Shown: one piece after another, positions 1 through 6,839 of the stretch | Layout: each line of letters begins with the position of its first letter | How positions within the stretch are numbered: position 1 is the first letter of the stretch | NCBI GenBank assembly: GCA_007119835.1 | Contig: SKOX01000432.1 | Coordinates: 1 to 10,061 of the forward strand | Source of the DNA: Paracoccaceae bacterium | GTDB taxonomy: Bacteria; Pseudomonadota; Alphaproteobacteria; Rhodobacterales; Rhodobacteraceae | Direction of reading: 5' to 3' | DNA: 10,061 nucleotides | Position numbers and translations under genes: made by a program | The notes under the pieces: model-generated | Told to the model about the DNA's origin: nothing | Seen by the model: only the letters and a program-made list of their open reading frames with translations | Databases searched by the model: none

Positions 1-124
1 CCTGGCGGTGGCTGCCGCCGGTTGGGTGGGTTTCATCACCCGGAGATTACGCCGCCCTCAGATTTCCACCACCTTCGCGACACGACCTTCAGCCGAGTGC
101 TTGTCCCGTCACCGTGAGCAGCCA

Positions 125-151
125 GCCCGATCTGCCCTCATCAGATCGGGC
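125..151. terminator. Strong hairpin downstream of the regulator gene, probable terminator
   Basis: A perfect 10-bp inverted repeat (GCCCGATCTG at 125-134, CAGATCGGGC at 142-151) encloses a 7-nt loop. It lies about 50 bases past the stop codon of the minus-strand regulator, where a terminator is expected. No T-run follows on either strand, so it is not a textbook intrinsic terminator. It could end transcription weakly in both directions or simply protect the mRNA 3' end. Confidence 0.6.
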
Positions 152-201
152 CGCACCAGGAGTCCACCGGGTGGGGGAGAGCGGATCAGCCGGACCCGGC
201 A

Positions 202-828
202 TCAGAAGGTCGGCGGTGTGTTCACCCAGAAGATCCGCGCGCGGACGATTCCGGGGTTGCGGTAGCCGTGGGGGCGCTCGGAGCGGAAATGGAATGCGTC
301 GCCGGCGGCGAGGCGGATGGTCCGCTCCTCCAGATGGAGCTCGACCGAGCCCTCGAGGACCATCCCGACCTCCTCGCCCTCATGCGCGATCTGACCCTCG
401 CTGGCGCCGCCGGGCTCGATAATGTGGATGTTGCACTGGAGTACATTGTCCGCCCAGTGCGGGATGATGCGCTCGAGCGCGACACCCCTGCTGCTGCGGA
501 GCGCGTCGAGCGTGAGGACAGGCCGGTCGCCGGCGCGGAAGACCACCGCGTCGCGCTCGCCCGTCTCGTCGAAGAAATGCGCGAGATTGATGCAGAGCAC
601 ACCCGCGATTCGGTGCAGGACCGCGAGCGACGGCGCGGCTTTGTCGTTCTCGATCTTCGAAAGATGCCCTTCGGAGACGCGCGCGGCGAGGGCGACCGCC
701 TTCAGCGTCATGTCCCGATGCCGGCGCGCCTTCTTCAGCTTGCGCCCGAGGCCGGACGCCATCCTCGCAGGTGGCGGCGGCTCTTCGTTTGGATCGACTC
801 GCCGCTCGAGTCGGGTCGTCTTGCGCAT
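202..828 (-). CDS. XRE-family transcriptional regulator with C-terminal cupin domain
   Basis: This is probably the local DNA-binding regulator of the divergent transporter/hydrolase operon. With the ATG at 828 it has 208 residues. Residues about 26-85 form an XRE/Cro helix-turn-helix (LGRKLKKARRHRDMTLKAVA, recognition-helix region SEGHLSKIENDKAAPS). Residues about 137-205 form a single cupin barrel, with G-rich motif 1 including H149 and E152/E153 and motif 2 around GDAFHFRSERPHGYRN. Regulators of this architecture commonly sense small metabolites through the cupin and repress or activate neighbouring catabolic and transport genes. A GTG at 876 would add 16 residues, but it has no visible ribosome site and falls very close to the putative promoter; an internal ATG at 762 is also possible. 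The N-terminal tail is basic and proline-rich. The family call is firm; ligand and sign of regulation are unknown. Confidence 0.93.
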   Translation of the reverse strand: MRKTTRLERRVDPNEEPPPPARMASGLGRKLKKARRHRDMTLKAVALAARVSEGHLSKIENDKAAPSLAVLHRIAGVLCINLAHFFDETGERDAVVFRAGDRPVLTLDALRSSRGVALERIIPHWADNVLQCNIHIIEPGGASEGQIAHEGEEVGMVLEGSVELHLEERTIRLAAGDAFHFRSERPHGYRNPGIVRARIFWVNTPPTF

Positions 829-860
829 TATGCGGGCTCGCCTGATCGACTTCTGAACGG

Positions 861-922
861 AAGATAAATGCTGCACCAGCCGCCATGCAAGAAAGTTGCA
901 TTCCGGTTAAAGCTCTTGCAAG
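861..922. promoter_or_regulatory. Divergent control region with candidate operator dyads
   Basis: The stretch holds a perfect inverted repeat ATGCAA-GAAAG-TTGCAT (885-901) and, 13 bases on, an 8-bp palindrome CTTGCAAG (915-922). Together these give recurring TTGCA half-sites in the space between the regulator and the operon it faces. On the minus strand a TTGCAT (890-885) lies 17-18 bases from TTATCT/TATCTT (867-861), a weak sigma-70-like pair. That would place the regulator transcript start just upstream of the ATG at 828. The dyad is seen directly; that it is the binding site of the XRE/cupin protein is inference from its symmetry and position. Confidence 0.5.
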
Positions 923-940
923 GATGCGGTTGCCGGGCCG

Positions 941-976
941 GCGACACTGTCGCTCGGCCGAAGAGACGGCCGTGCG
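941..976 (+). other. Leader hairpins ahead of the binding-protein gene
   Basis: Two overlapping inverted repeats lie in the presumed untranslated leader. One is GCGAC-ACT-GTCGC (941-953). The other is CGC-t-CGGCCG, loop AAGAGA, CGGCCG-t-GCG (951-976), 9 pairs with one T-T mismatch. They share bases 951-953, so they cannot both form fully. GC-rich DNA makes such structures by chance; no known riboswitch or attenuator was recognised here. Confidence 0.25.
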
Positions 977-1051
977 GTGCGGGTGGCGCCGCGTCCATAA
1001 AGCTGAGCGGGCCGAGCGTGCCGGAGCCGGCGCCATGCCCGCGAAGAGAGC

Positions 1052-1056
1052 GGAGG
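1052..1056 (+). promoter_or_regulatory. Ribosome binding site deciding the start at 1063
   Basis: GGAGG lies 6 bases before ATG 1063 (9 before the next in-frame ATG at 1066). The open frame continues upstream to 868, but the upstream residues lack signal-peptide character, while the protein starting at 1063 begins with a clear export signal. This fixes the start at 1063 or 1066. Confidence 0.75.
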
Positions 1057-1062
1057 TTGGAA

Positions 1063-2676
1063 ATGATGCAGAGAAACGTCCAAACGAGGCCGAAGGCGAG
1101 GCCGCGCGCGTCTCTGTGGGCGGCCACGGCGGCTTTGGCGGCGGGAGTTATCGCGGCGGACGCCGCGGAGGCGCAGAGCGTCCTTCGCGTCGTGCCCCAT
1201 GCTGACCTGCGCAACATCGACCCGATCTGGACGACGGCCTACATCACACGCAACCACGGCTATCTCGTCTTCGATACGCTCTTCGCTCTCGACGAGAATC
1301 TTGAGGTCCAGCCGCAGATGGCCGAGGGCTACGAGGTCTCGGACGACGGGCTGGAATACACGTTCACCCTGCGCGAGGGCCTGACCTTCCACGACGGTGA
1401 GCCGGTGACGGCGGAGGACGCTGTCGCGTCGCTCGAGCGCTGGGCGGCGCGCGACGGCATGGGTCAGAAGCTGATGAGCGTCGCTGAGGGCTTCGAGGTC
1501 GTCGACGAGCGAACCTTCACGCTGACCCTGACCGAGCCCTACGGCCTCGTTCTGGAGTCCTTGGGCAAGATCTCGTCGAACGTGCCCTTCATCATGCCGG
1601 CGCGCCTCGCCGAGACGAGCCCGAGCGAGCAGATCTCCGAGGTGATCGGCTCGGGTCCGTTCCGCTTCATCGAGGAGGAGTGGCAGCCGGGCAACCTCGT
1701 GGTCTACGAGCGGTTCGAGGATTACGTGCCGCGCGAGGAGCCGGCGAGCTACGCGGCCGGCGGCAAGGTGGCGAACGTGGACCGCGTCGAGTGGCGCTAC
1801 ATCCCCGACCCGGCGACGGCGACGCAGGCGCTGCTCGCGGGCGAGGTCGATCTCTACGAGCAGCCGGCGGTGGATCTGATCCCGATGATCGAGGCTGATC
1901 CGTCGATCATACTCGAGACGGTCGATCCGCTCGGCACGCAGGGTGTGATCCGGTTCAACTTCCTCCACCCGCCCTTCGACAACAAATATGCCCGGCAGGC
2001 GGCGATGTGGGCCGTCTCGCAGCAGGACTACATGTTCGCGATCCTCGGCAATCCGGAGTATTTCGAGGAATTCTGCGGCGCCTACTTCATGTGCGGCGGG
2101 CCCTTCGAGACGGATGTGGGCTCGGAGCCGCTGCGCGAGCAGAATCTCGATCGGGCGCGCGAGCTGCTCGAGCAGGCAGGCTACGACGGCGAGGAGGTGG
2201 TGATCCTCGACCCGACGGACGTGCCGGTGGCGCACGGCCAGGCGCTTGTGACGGCGCAGGCTTTGCGTGAGATCGGGATGAATGTGCGGGTCGCGGCGAT
2301 GGACTGGGCGACGATGACCTCGCGCCGCGCGGTGCGGGACGCGCCGGCGGACGGGGGGTGGAACATCTTCCCCACATGGTGGCTCGCGGTCGACCAGCTC
2401 AACCCGATCTCGAACATTTCAGTCGCGGCCTCGGGCGACACGGCCTGGTTCGGCTGGCCGGAGAATGAGCGGATCGAGGAGCTGCGCGACCAGTTCGCGC
2501 GGGAGACCGACCAGGAGGCGCAGCGCGCGATCGTCGAGGAGCTGCAGGAGGAGCTCTTTGACTTCGTGCCCTACATCCCGACCGGGCAGTATTACCAGCC
2601 GACGGCCTACCGGGAGAATGTCTCGGGCGTGATGGAGGCGCCGGTGCCGTTCTTCTGGAATATCGAGGTCCAGTAG
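1063..2676 (+). CDS. ABC transporter substrate-binding protein, family 5 (DppA/OppA type)
   Basis: This is the periplasmic solute receptor of the importer encoded downstream. It has 537 residues, usual for the family. It opens with a Sec signal peptide: basic residues up to about 16, a hydrophobic core about 18-32, and an AEA cleavage site near residue 37. The mature part shows the SBP family 5 pattern: early FDTLFALDENLEVQPQMAEG, then YTFTLREGLTFHDGEPVTAED, SGPFRF, and a late DFVPYIPTGQ. There is no lipobox cysteine, so it is soluble rather than a lipoprotein. Mature sequence is strongly acidic. A pair of cysteines (FCGAYFMCGG) could form a disulfide in the periplasm. Members bind peptides, but also nickel chelates, glutathione, opines and other small amides, so the ligand is open. 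It is first in the operon and followed by a stable hairpin, consistent with higher expression than the membrane parts. Confidence 0.95.
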   Translation: MMQRNVQTRPKARPRASLWAATAALAAGVIAADAAEAQSVLRVVPHADLRNIDPIWTTAYITRNHGYLVFDTLFALDENLEVQPQMAEGYEVSDDGLEYTFTLREGLTFHDGEPVTAEDAVASLERWAARDGMGQKLMSVAEGFEVVDERTFTLTLTEPYGLVLESLGKISSNVPFIMPARLAETSPSEQISEVIGSGPFRFIEEEWQPGNLVVYERFEDYVPREEPASYAAGGKVANVDRVEWRYIPDPATATQALLAGEVDLYEQPAVDLIPMIEADPSIILETVDPLGTQGVIRFNFLHPPFDNKYARQAAMWAVSQQDYMFAILGNPEYFEEFCGAYFMCGGPFETDVGSEPLREQNLDRARELLEQAGYDGEEVVILDPTDVPVAHGQALVTAQALREIGMNVRVAAMDWATMTSRRAVRDAPADGGWNIFPTWWLAVDQLNPISNISVAASGDTAWFGWPENERIEELRDQFARETDQEAQRAIVEELQEELFDFVPYIPTGQYYQPTAYRENVSGVMEAPVPFFWNIEVQ

Positions 2677-2685
2677 GGTCTGCGG

Positions 2686-2710
2686 CGCCCCCGCCCGCGC
2701 GGCGGGGGCG
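2686..2710 (+). other. Perfect intercistronic hairpin between binding-protein and permease genes
   Basis: CGCCCCCGCC (2686-2695) and GGCGGGGGCG (2701-2710) form a perfect 10-bp, almost pure G-C stem with a 5-nt loop, starting 10 bases after the stop codon. No T-run follows, so full termination is not expected. In many importer operons a structure here stabilises the upstream mRNA or partly terminates, giving an excess of binding protein over permease. The structure is seen; the role is inferred from that precedent. Confidence 0.7.
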
Positions 2711-2755
2711 TCCCATGCGACGCGGGCCCGGGCCGGGAGCCACGAAGTCGAAAAA

Positions 2756-2769
2756 GGGAGGGGGCGTTG
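2756..2769 (+). promoter_or_regulatory. Strong ribosome binding site with TTG start
   Basis: GGGAGGGGG (2756-2764) immediately precedes a TTG at 2767. No in-frame ATG or GTG is nearby, and the family's usual N-terminus (short, hydrophobic, YVIRRL) begins exactly here, so the TTG is the likely initiator. A rare start codon combined with a very strong ribosome site may tune permease synthesis. Confidence 0.65.
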
Positions 2770-3708
2770 CTCGCCTATGTGATCCGTCGGCTCATTGCCA
2801 CGATTCCGATCATGGCGCTGGTGGCGATCTTCGTCTTTCTGCTCCTGCACTTGAGCCCGGGCGATCCGGCGGTCATCATCGCCGGCGACTTCGCGACCGA
2901 GGCGCAGATACAGGAGATCCGCCAGCAGCTCGGGCTGAACGATCCCTTGCATGTCCAGTTCTGGAACTGGCTGATGAACCTTTTCCGCGGCGATCTCGGC
3001 ACGTCGATCTATTCCGGGCTGCCGGTGTCGCGGCTGATCCTGCAGCGGGTCGAGCCGACGCTGATGCTGACCCTCTGCACGATGGTAATCGCGGTGACGA
3101 TCGCAATCCCCCTCGGCGTCGTCGCGGCCTGGAAGGTCGGTACGTGGGTCGACCGGGTGGTGATGACGGTGGCGGTGCTCGGCTTCTCGCTGCCGGTTTT
3201 CGTGCTCGGCTATGCGCTGATCCTCGGCGGGTCGGTCTGGCTCGGCTGGTTCCCGGTCCAGGGCTATACGTCGATCTTCACGAGCTTCACGGGCTTCCTG
3301 GCGCATATCACCCTGCCTGCGCTGACGCTCGGCCTCGTCTACATGGCGCTGATCGCGCGGATGACGCGGGCGACGATGCTCGAGGTGATGAACGAGGACT
3401 ACGTCCGCACGGCCTATGCTAAGGGGCTGTCAACGCGGACGGTGCTGGTCAAGCACGCGCTGAAGAACGCGATGGTGCCGATCTCGACGACGATCGGGCT
3501 GGGGCTGGCGCTGCTGATCGGCGGCGTCGTGGTGACGGAGAGCGTGTTCGCCATTCCGGGCCTCGGGCGGCTGACCGTCGATGCGGTGCTCCGGACGGAC
3601 TATCCGGTGATCCAGGGGGTGATCCTGGTCTTTTCACTGACCTACGTCATGCTCAACCTCCTGATCGACCTGAGCTACGTGCTCTTCGATCCGCGCATCC
3701 GGTACTGA
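2767..3708 (+). CDS. Peptide/nickel-type ABC transporter permease, DppB-like
   Basis: This is an inner-membrane subunit forming half of the translocation pore. It has 313 residues, matching the DppB/OppB family. It starts with the characteristic YVIRRLIATIPIM helix (about 4-29), then the periplasmic LSPGDPA stretch and LGLNDPLHVQFWNWL. Further hydrophobic segments lie near 98-121, 133-155, 180-198, 240-260 and 281-307. The cytoplasmic EAA loop that docks onto the ATPase is at about 211-235 (DYVRTAYAKGLSTRTVLVKH). The C-terminus YVLFDPRIRY is typical. It is preceded by the binding-protein gene and followed after 3 bases by the second permease. Initiation is at TTG. Family assignment is very secure; transported substrate is not. 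Confidence 0.95.
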   Translation: MLAYVIRRLIATIPIMALVAIFVFLLLHLSPGDPAVIIAGDFATEAQIQEIRQQLGLNDPLHVQFWNWLMNLFRGDLGTSIYSGLPVSRLILQRVEPTLMLTLCTMVIAVTIAIPLGVVAAWKVGTWVDRVVMTVAVLGFSLPVFVLGYALILGGSVWLGWFPVQGYTSIFTSFTGFLAHITLPALTLGLVYMALIARMTRATMLEVMNEDYVRTAYAKGLSTRTVLVKHALKNAMVPISTTIGLGLALLIGGVVVTESVFAIPGLGRLTVDAVLRTDYPVIQGVILVFSLTYVMLNLLIDLSYVLFDPRIRY

Positions 3709-3711
3709 GCG

Positions 3712-4623
3712 ATGGTCGACCGCACCACCGCCGCGGCCACGGAGACGAAGATTCAGGACCCGCCCTGGCATCGGCGGCTGGTCGAGTCGCTGGGGGACCT
3801 GCGCGAGGCGCTGCGGCGCAATCCGACGATGCTGTTCGGGCTGGTCGTGCTCGGCGTCATGGCGGTCGCCGCCTTCGGCGCACCCTATTTCGGCCTGCCT
3901 GACCCGATGCGGCAGGCGCCGATCGAGCGGCTGCGCGACCCGTCGGCGGAGAACTGGTTCGGTACGGACATGTATGGCCGGGACCTGTTCAGCCGGGTGC
4001 TGCACGGGGGGCAGATCTCGCTGATGGTGGGGCTGTCAGTGGCGTTCCTCGCAACCGTCATCGGACTCGCGATCGGGCTGGTGGCGGGGTTCAACCGGCG
4101 GGTGGATGCGATCGTCATGCGCTTCATGGACGCGCTGATGTCGATCCCGGCGATCCTGCTCGCCATCGCGCTGGTGGCGCTCTGGGGGTCGAGCGTGCCG
4201 AACGTGATCCTGGCGCTGACCATCCCCGAGGTGCCGCGGGTGGTGCGGCTGGTGCGATCCGTGGTGCTGATGCTGCGCGACCAAGTCTTCGTGCAGGCGG
4301 CGATCGCCTGCGGGACGTCGACGGCGCGGATTCTGGTGCGGCACATCATGCCGAACACGATCCCGCCGCTGATCGTGCAGGCGACCTATATCTGCGCCCA
4401 GGCGGTGATCTTCGAGGCCTATCTGTCGTTCGTCGGGGCGGGGACGCCGCCGGAGGTTCCGTCCTGGGGCAACATCATGGCCGAGGGGCGGAGGTTTTTC
4501 TTCCAGAATTTCGGGATGATCCTCTATCCGGGCGTCTTCCTCGCCATCACCGTCTTCGCGATCAACACGTTCGGCGACGGACTGAGGGATTCGCTCGACC
4601 CGCGCATGCAGCGGCGGGTTTGA
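3712..4623 (+). CDS. Peptide/nickel-type ABC transporter permease, DppC-like
   Basis: This is the second pore subunit, partner of the upstream permease. It has 303 residues. The N-terminus is cytoplasmic and polar (1-38), followed by the first helix at about 39-60. The family hallmark GTDMYGRDLFSR occupies 84-95. Hydrophobic helices lie about 101-126, 144-158, 217-238 and 268-286. The EAA loop is at about 190-216 (DQVFVQAAIACGTSTARILV). The end GDGLRDSLDPR is standard for DppC/OppC proteins. The ATG lies 3 bases after the previous stop, so translation is probably coupled. Unlike most such operons, the ATPase genes do not follow at once; a 187-bp gap with hairpins comes next. Confidence 0.95.
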   Translation: MVDRTTAAATETKIQDPPWHRRLVESLGDLREALRRNPTMLFGLVVLGVMAVAAFGAPYFGLPDPMRQAPIERLRDPSAENWFGTDMYGRDLFSRVLHGGQISLMVGLSVAFLATVIGLAIGLVAGFNRRVDAIVMRFMDALMSIPAILLAIALVALWGSSVPNVILALTIPEVPRVVRLVRSVVLMLRDQVFVQAAIACGTSTARILVRHIMPNTIPPLIVQATYICAQAVIFEAYLSFVGAGTPPEVPSWGNIMAEGRRFFFQNFGMILYPGVFLAITVFAINTFGDGLRDSLDPRMQRRV

Positions 4624-4698
4624 GGATGGTGGGGTTGGTGGGATCTGATCAGAACATCAATCTGACGGAACGCTCCATGGTCACGGTCGGAGTCCCGG

Positions 4699-4716
4699 CC
4701 CGTGCGCCAGCACGGG
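4699..4716 (+). other. Hairpin in the permease-ATPase gap
   Basis: CCCGTGC (4699-4705), loop GCCA, GCACGGG (4710-4716): a perfect 7-bp stem with a tetraloop, in the 187-bp spacer between the second permease and first ATPase genes. It stands directly before a second, larger hairpin. No T-run follows. Possible role in mRNA processing or stability; not a recognised RNA family. Confidence 0.5.
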
Positions 4717-4717
4717 T

Positions 4718-4755
4718 GGCGCCGGACCGCCCCCCCGGGAGGGCGTCATGGCGCC
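4718..4755 (+). other. Second, larger hairpin in the permease-ATPase gap
   Basis: GGCGCC (4718-4723) pairs with GGCGCC (4750-4755). Inside it, GAC (4725-4727) pairs with GTC (4745-4747) and GCCC (4729-4732) pairs with GGGC (4741-4744), with small bulges, giving about 13 pairs. It begins 2 bases after the preceding hairpin ends. The pair may act together as a processing or stabilising signal, or be a degenerate repeat; neither can be decided from one copy. Confidence 0.45.
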
Positions 4756-4810
4756 CACTTGCGATCGGCCGCCTCCCGTGCTCCTCCACTGCCGATGCCG
4801 GGAAGCTTGA

Positions 4811-5863
4811 ATGACTGAAGCCATGACCCTCTCCGCCGCGCCGCCCCGCCCGGTGCCGGCCGGCGAGCCGGTGCTCGAGGTCGAGGATCTCAGGACCTAT
4901 TTCGACACGCGCGACGGCGTGGTGAAGGCGGTGGACGGTCTCTCCTTCTCGCTGAAGCCCGGCGAGATCCTCGGCGTCGTCGGCGAGTCGGGCTGCGGCA
5001 AGTCGATCACCTCGCTGTCGATCATGCAGCTCGTGCCGCGGCCGCCGGCGCGCTTCGCGAGCGGAGCGATCCGCTTCCGCGGGCGCGATCTCCTCAAGCT
5101 CGGCCACGAGGAGATGCGACGGATCCGGGGCAACGAGATCTCGATGATCTTCCAGGACCCGATGAGCTCGCTGAACCCGGTCCTGACCGTGGGCGACCAG
5201 CTGACCGAGGCGGTCATCCTGCACCAGAAGCTCGGCAAGCGGGCCGCGCGCGACCGGGCGCGCGAGATGCTCGACCTCGTCCACATCCCCGAACCAGAGC
5301 GGCGGCTGGAGGAATACCCGCACCAGCTCTCGGGCGGCATGCGCCAGCGGGTGATGATCGCGATGGCGCTCGGCTGCGATCCGTCGGTGCTGATCGCGGA
5401 CGAGCCGACCACGGCGCTCGACGTGACAATCCAGGCGCAGATCCTCGCGCTGATGGAGGAGATCAGGGACAAGCTGAAGACGGCGATCATCCTCATCACC
5501 CACGATCTCGGCGTGGTGGCGGAGATGGCCGACCGGGTGCTCGTCATGTATGCTGGTCGCAAGGTCGAGGAGGCGGACGTCGTCGAGCTCTTCGAGCGGC
5601 CGCAGCATCCCTATACGCGCGGGCTGATGGCCTCGATCCCGCGGCTGACGGCGGCGGAGATGGAGACGGCGCCGCCGCGGCTGTCGGAGATTCCCGGCAT
5701 CGTGCCGTCGCTGAACGCGCTGCCGCCGGGCTGCACCTTCGCCGACCGCTGTCCCCATGTGCAGGACCACTGCCGGCGGGGCTATCCGCCGCTCGAGCCG
5801 AAGCGGCCGGGGCATGTCGCCGCCTGCTGGGAGAGCCACCGCTTGCCGGAGTGGCAGCCATGA
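4811..5863 (+). CDS. ABC transporter ATP-binding protein, DppD/OppD-like
   Basis: This is one of two cytoplasmic ATPases driving import. It has 350 residues. Walker A is GESGCGKS (58-65), Q-loop Q115 ([11 protein letters not shown]), ABC signature LSGGMRQR (173-180), Walker B VLIADEP (193-199) with catalytic glutamate E198, and switch histidine H231. All required residues are present. The C-terminal oligopeptide-transporter extension (about 285-350) carries four cysteines, C308, C314, C321 and C339. In characterised dipeptide importers such a set ligates an iron-sulfur cluster. The first 20 residues are a low-complexity Ala/Pro leader; an internal ATG five codons in is an alternative start. 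The ribosome site upstream is weak (GGGAAG region). Its 3' end overlaps the next ATPase by 4 bases. Confidence 0.95.
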   Translation: MTEAMTLSAAPPRPVPAGEPVLEVEDLRTYFDTRDGVVKAVDGLSFSLKPGEILGVVGESGCGKSITSLSIMQLVPRPPARFASGAIRFRGRDLLKLGHEEMRRIRGNEISMIFQDPMSSLNPVLTVGDQLTEAVILHQKLGKRAARDRAREMLDLVHIPEPERRLEEYPHQLSGGMRQRVMIAMALGCDPSVLIADEPTTALDVTIQAQILALMEEIRDKLKTAIILITHDLGVVAEMADRVLVMYAGRKVEEADVVELFERPQHPYTRGLMASIPRLTAAEMETAPPRLSEIPGIVPSLNALPPGCTFADRCPHVQDHCRRGYPPLEPKRPGHVAACWESHRLPEWQP

Positions 5864-6825
5864 CCGAAACGCTGCTCGAGGTCGAAGGCCTCAAGAAGCA
5901 TTTCCCGATTCATGGCGGGCTCCTCAACCGCGAGCAGGCGCGCGTCTATGCGGTCGACGGCGTGAGCTTCACCGTCCGGCGCGGCGAGACGCTCGGCATC
6001 GTCGGCGAGTCGGGCTGCGGCAAGTCGACGCTGGGCAAGACGATCTTGAAGCTGATCGAGCCGACGGAGGGCGCGATCCGGCTCAAGGGGCGGGACATTA
6101 CGAGGCTCTCGCGGCGCGAGATGCTGCCGCACCGGCGCGAGATGCAGGTGATCTTCCAAGATCCCTATGCCTCGCTCAACCAGCGGATGCGGGTGCAGGA
6201 CATCGTCGCCGAGCCCTTGGGCAATTTCGACACCGGGAGCCGCGCGGAGCGGCTGGAGAAGGTCGCGGCGCTCTTCGCCAAGGTGGGCCTCCGGCTGGAG
6301 GTGATGCACCGCTACCCGCACGAATTCTCCGGCGGGCAACGCCAGCGGCTCGGCATCGCGCGGGCGCTGGCGCTCAACCCAGAGCTCATCATCGCCGACG
6401 AGCCGGTCTCGGCGCTCGACGTCTCGGTGCAGGCGCAGGTCATCAACCTGATGATGGACCTGCAGGGCGAGTTCGACCTCTCCTATCTCTTCATCGCGCA
6501 CGATCTCGCGGTGGTTCAGCATATCAGCCACCGGATCGGGGTCATGTATCTCGGCCGCGTCGTGGAGCTGACGGACAAGGCGTCGCTCTTCCGGCATCCG
6601 CAGCATCCCTACACGGAGGCGCTCCTCGCGTCGGTGCCGGTGCCCGATCCCCGGCGGCGCAAGAAGCGCACCGTCCTGAAAGGCGACGTGCCGAGCCCGG
6701 TCAAACCGCCCAAGGGCTGCCATTTCAATACGCGCTGTCCCTATGCCGTGGAGCGCTGCTTCCACGAGAGCCCGGCTTTGCGCGAGGTCGCGCCGGGGCA
6801 TTGGGCGGCCTGCCACCTTCGCTGA
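5860..6825 (+). CDS. ABC transporter ATP-binding protein, DppF/OppF-like
   Basis: This is the second importer ATPase, expected to dimerise with the upstream one. It has 321 residues from the ATG at 5860. Walker A is GESGCGKS (49-56), Q-loop Q100 ([13 protein letters not shown]), signature FSGGQRQR (156-163), Walker B LIIADEP (176-182) and switch histidine H214. The C-terminal extension holds C287, C293, C300 and C318 in the same spacing as its partner, so it may also hold a metal or Fe-S centre. The ATGA overlap with the previous stop indicates coupled translation, and GGAG lies 8 bases upstream. A GTG at 5851 is an alternative start adding three residues. No defects seen. Confidence 0.95.
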   Translation: MTETLLEVEGLKKHFPIHGGLLNREQARVYAVDGVSFTVRRGETLGIVGESGCGKSTLGKTILKLIEPTEGAIRLKGRDITRLSRREMLPHRREMQVIFQDPYASLNQRMRVQDIVAEPLGNFDTGSRAERLEKVAALFAKVGLRLEVMHRYPHEFSGGQRQRLGIARALALNPELIIADEPVSALDVSVQAQVINLMMDLQGEFDLSYLFIAHDLAVVQHISHRIGVMYLGRVVELTDKASLFRHPQHPYTEALLASVPVPDPRRRKKRTVLKGDVPSPVKPPKGCHFNTRCPYAVERCFHESPALREVAPGHWAACHLR

Positions 6826-6839
6826 GGGAGACAAGAGTG

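Noticed and set aside
1..117. Plus-strand frame ending in TGA at 115-117, and a minus-strand GTG/ATG at 39-34 opening a frame that runs off the left edge
   Set aside because: Neither has a recognisable motif, a ribosome site or enough length. The stretch 1-124 is left without a gene call, although a plus-strand gene ending at 117 would sit neatly before the hairpin at 125-151.
125..151. Classical rho-independent terminator with U-tract
   Set aside because: The stem is excellent but no T-run follows on either strand, so it is listed only as a probable terminator.
868..1062. In-frame upstream extension of the binding-protein gene
   Set aside because: The extension lacks signal-peptide character and overlaps the control region; GGAGG before ATG 1063 and the export signal favour the shorter form.
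907..2235. Long 442-codon minus-strand open frame opposite the binding-protein gene
   Set aside because: It has Arg/Leu/His-rich composition typical of the antisense of GC-rich coding DNA, and it lies opposite a clear family 5 binding protein.
4649..5839. Long 396-codon minus-strand open frame opposite the first ATPase gene
   Set aside because: It is an antisense shadow; the plus strand carries all ABC ATPase motifs, while this frame shows only repeated RR/HR/DR runs.
5757..6839. Upstream open extension of the M20 frame through the second ATPase
   Set aside because: It is an out-of-frame reading of the ATPase gene; M20 homology begins only after 6840, where a ribosome site is present.
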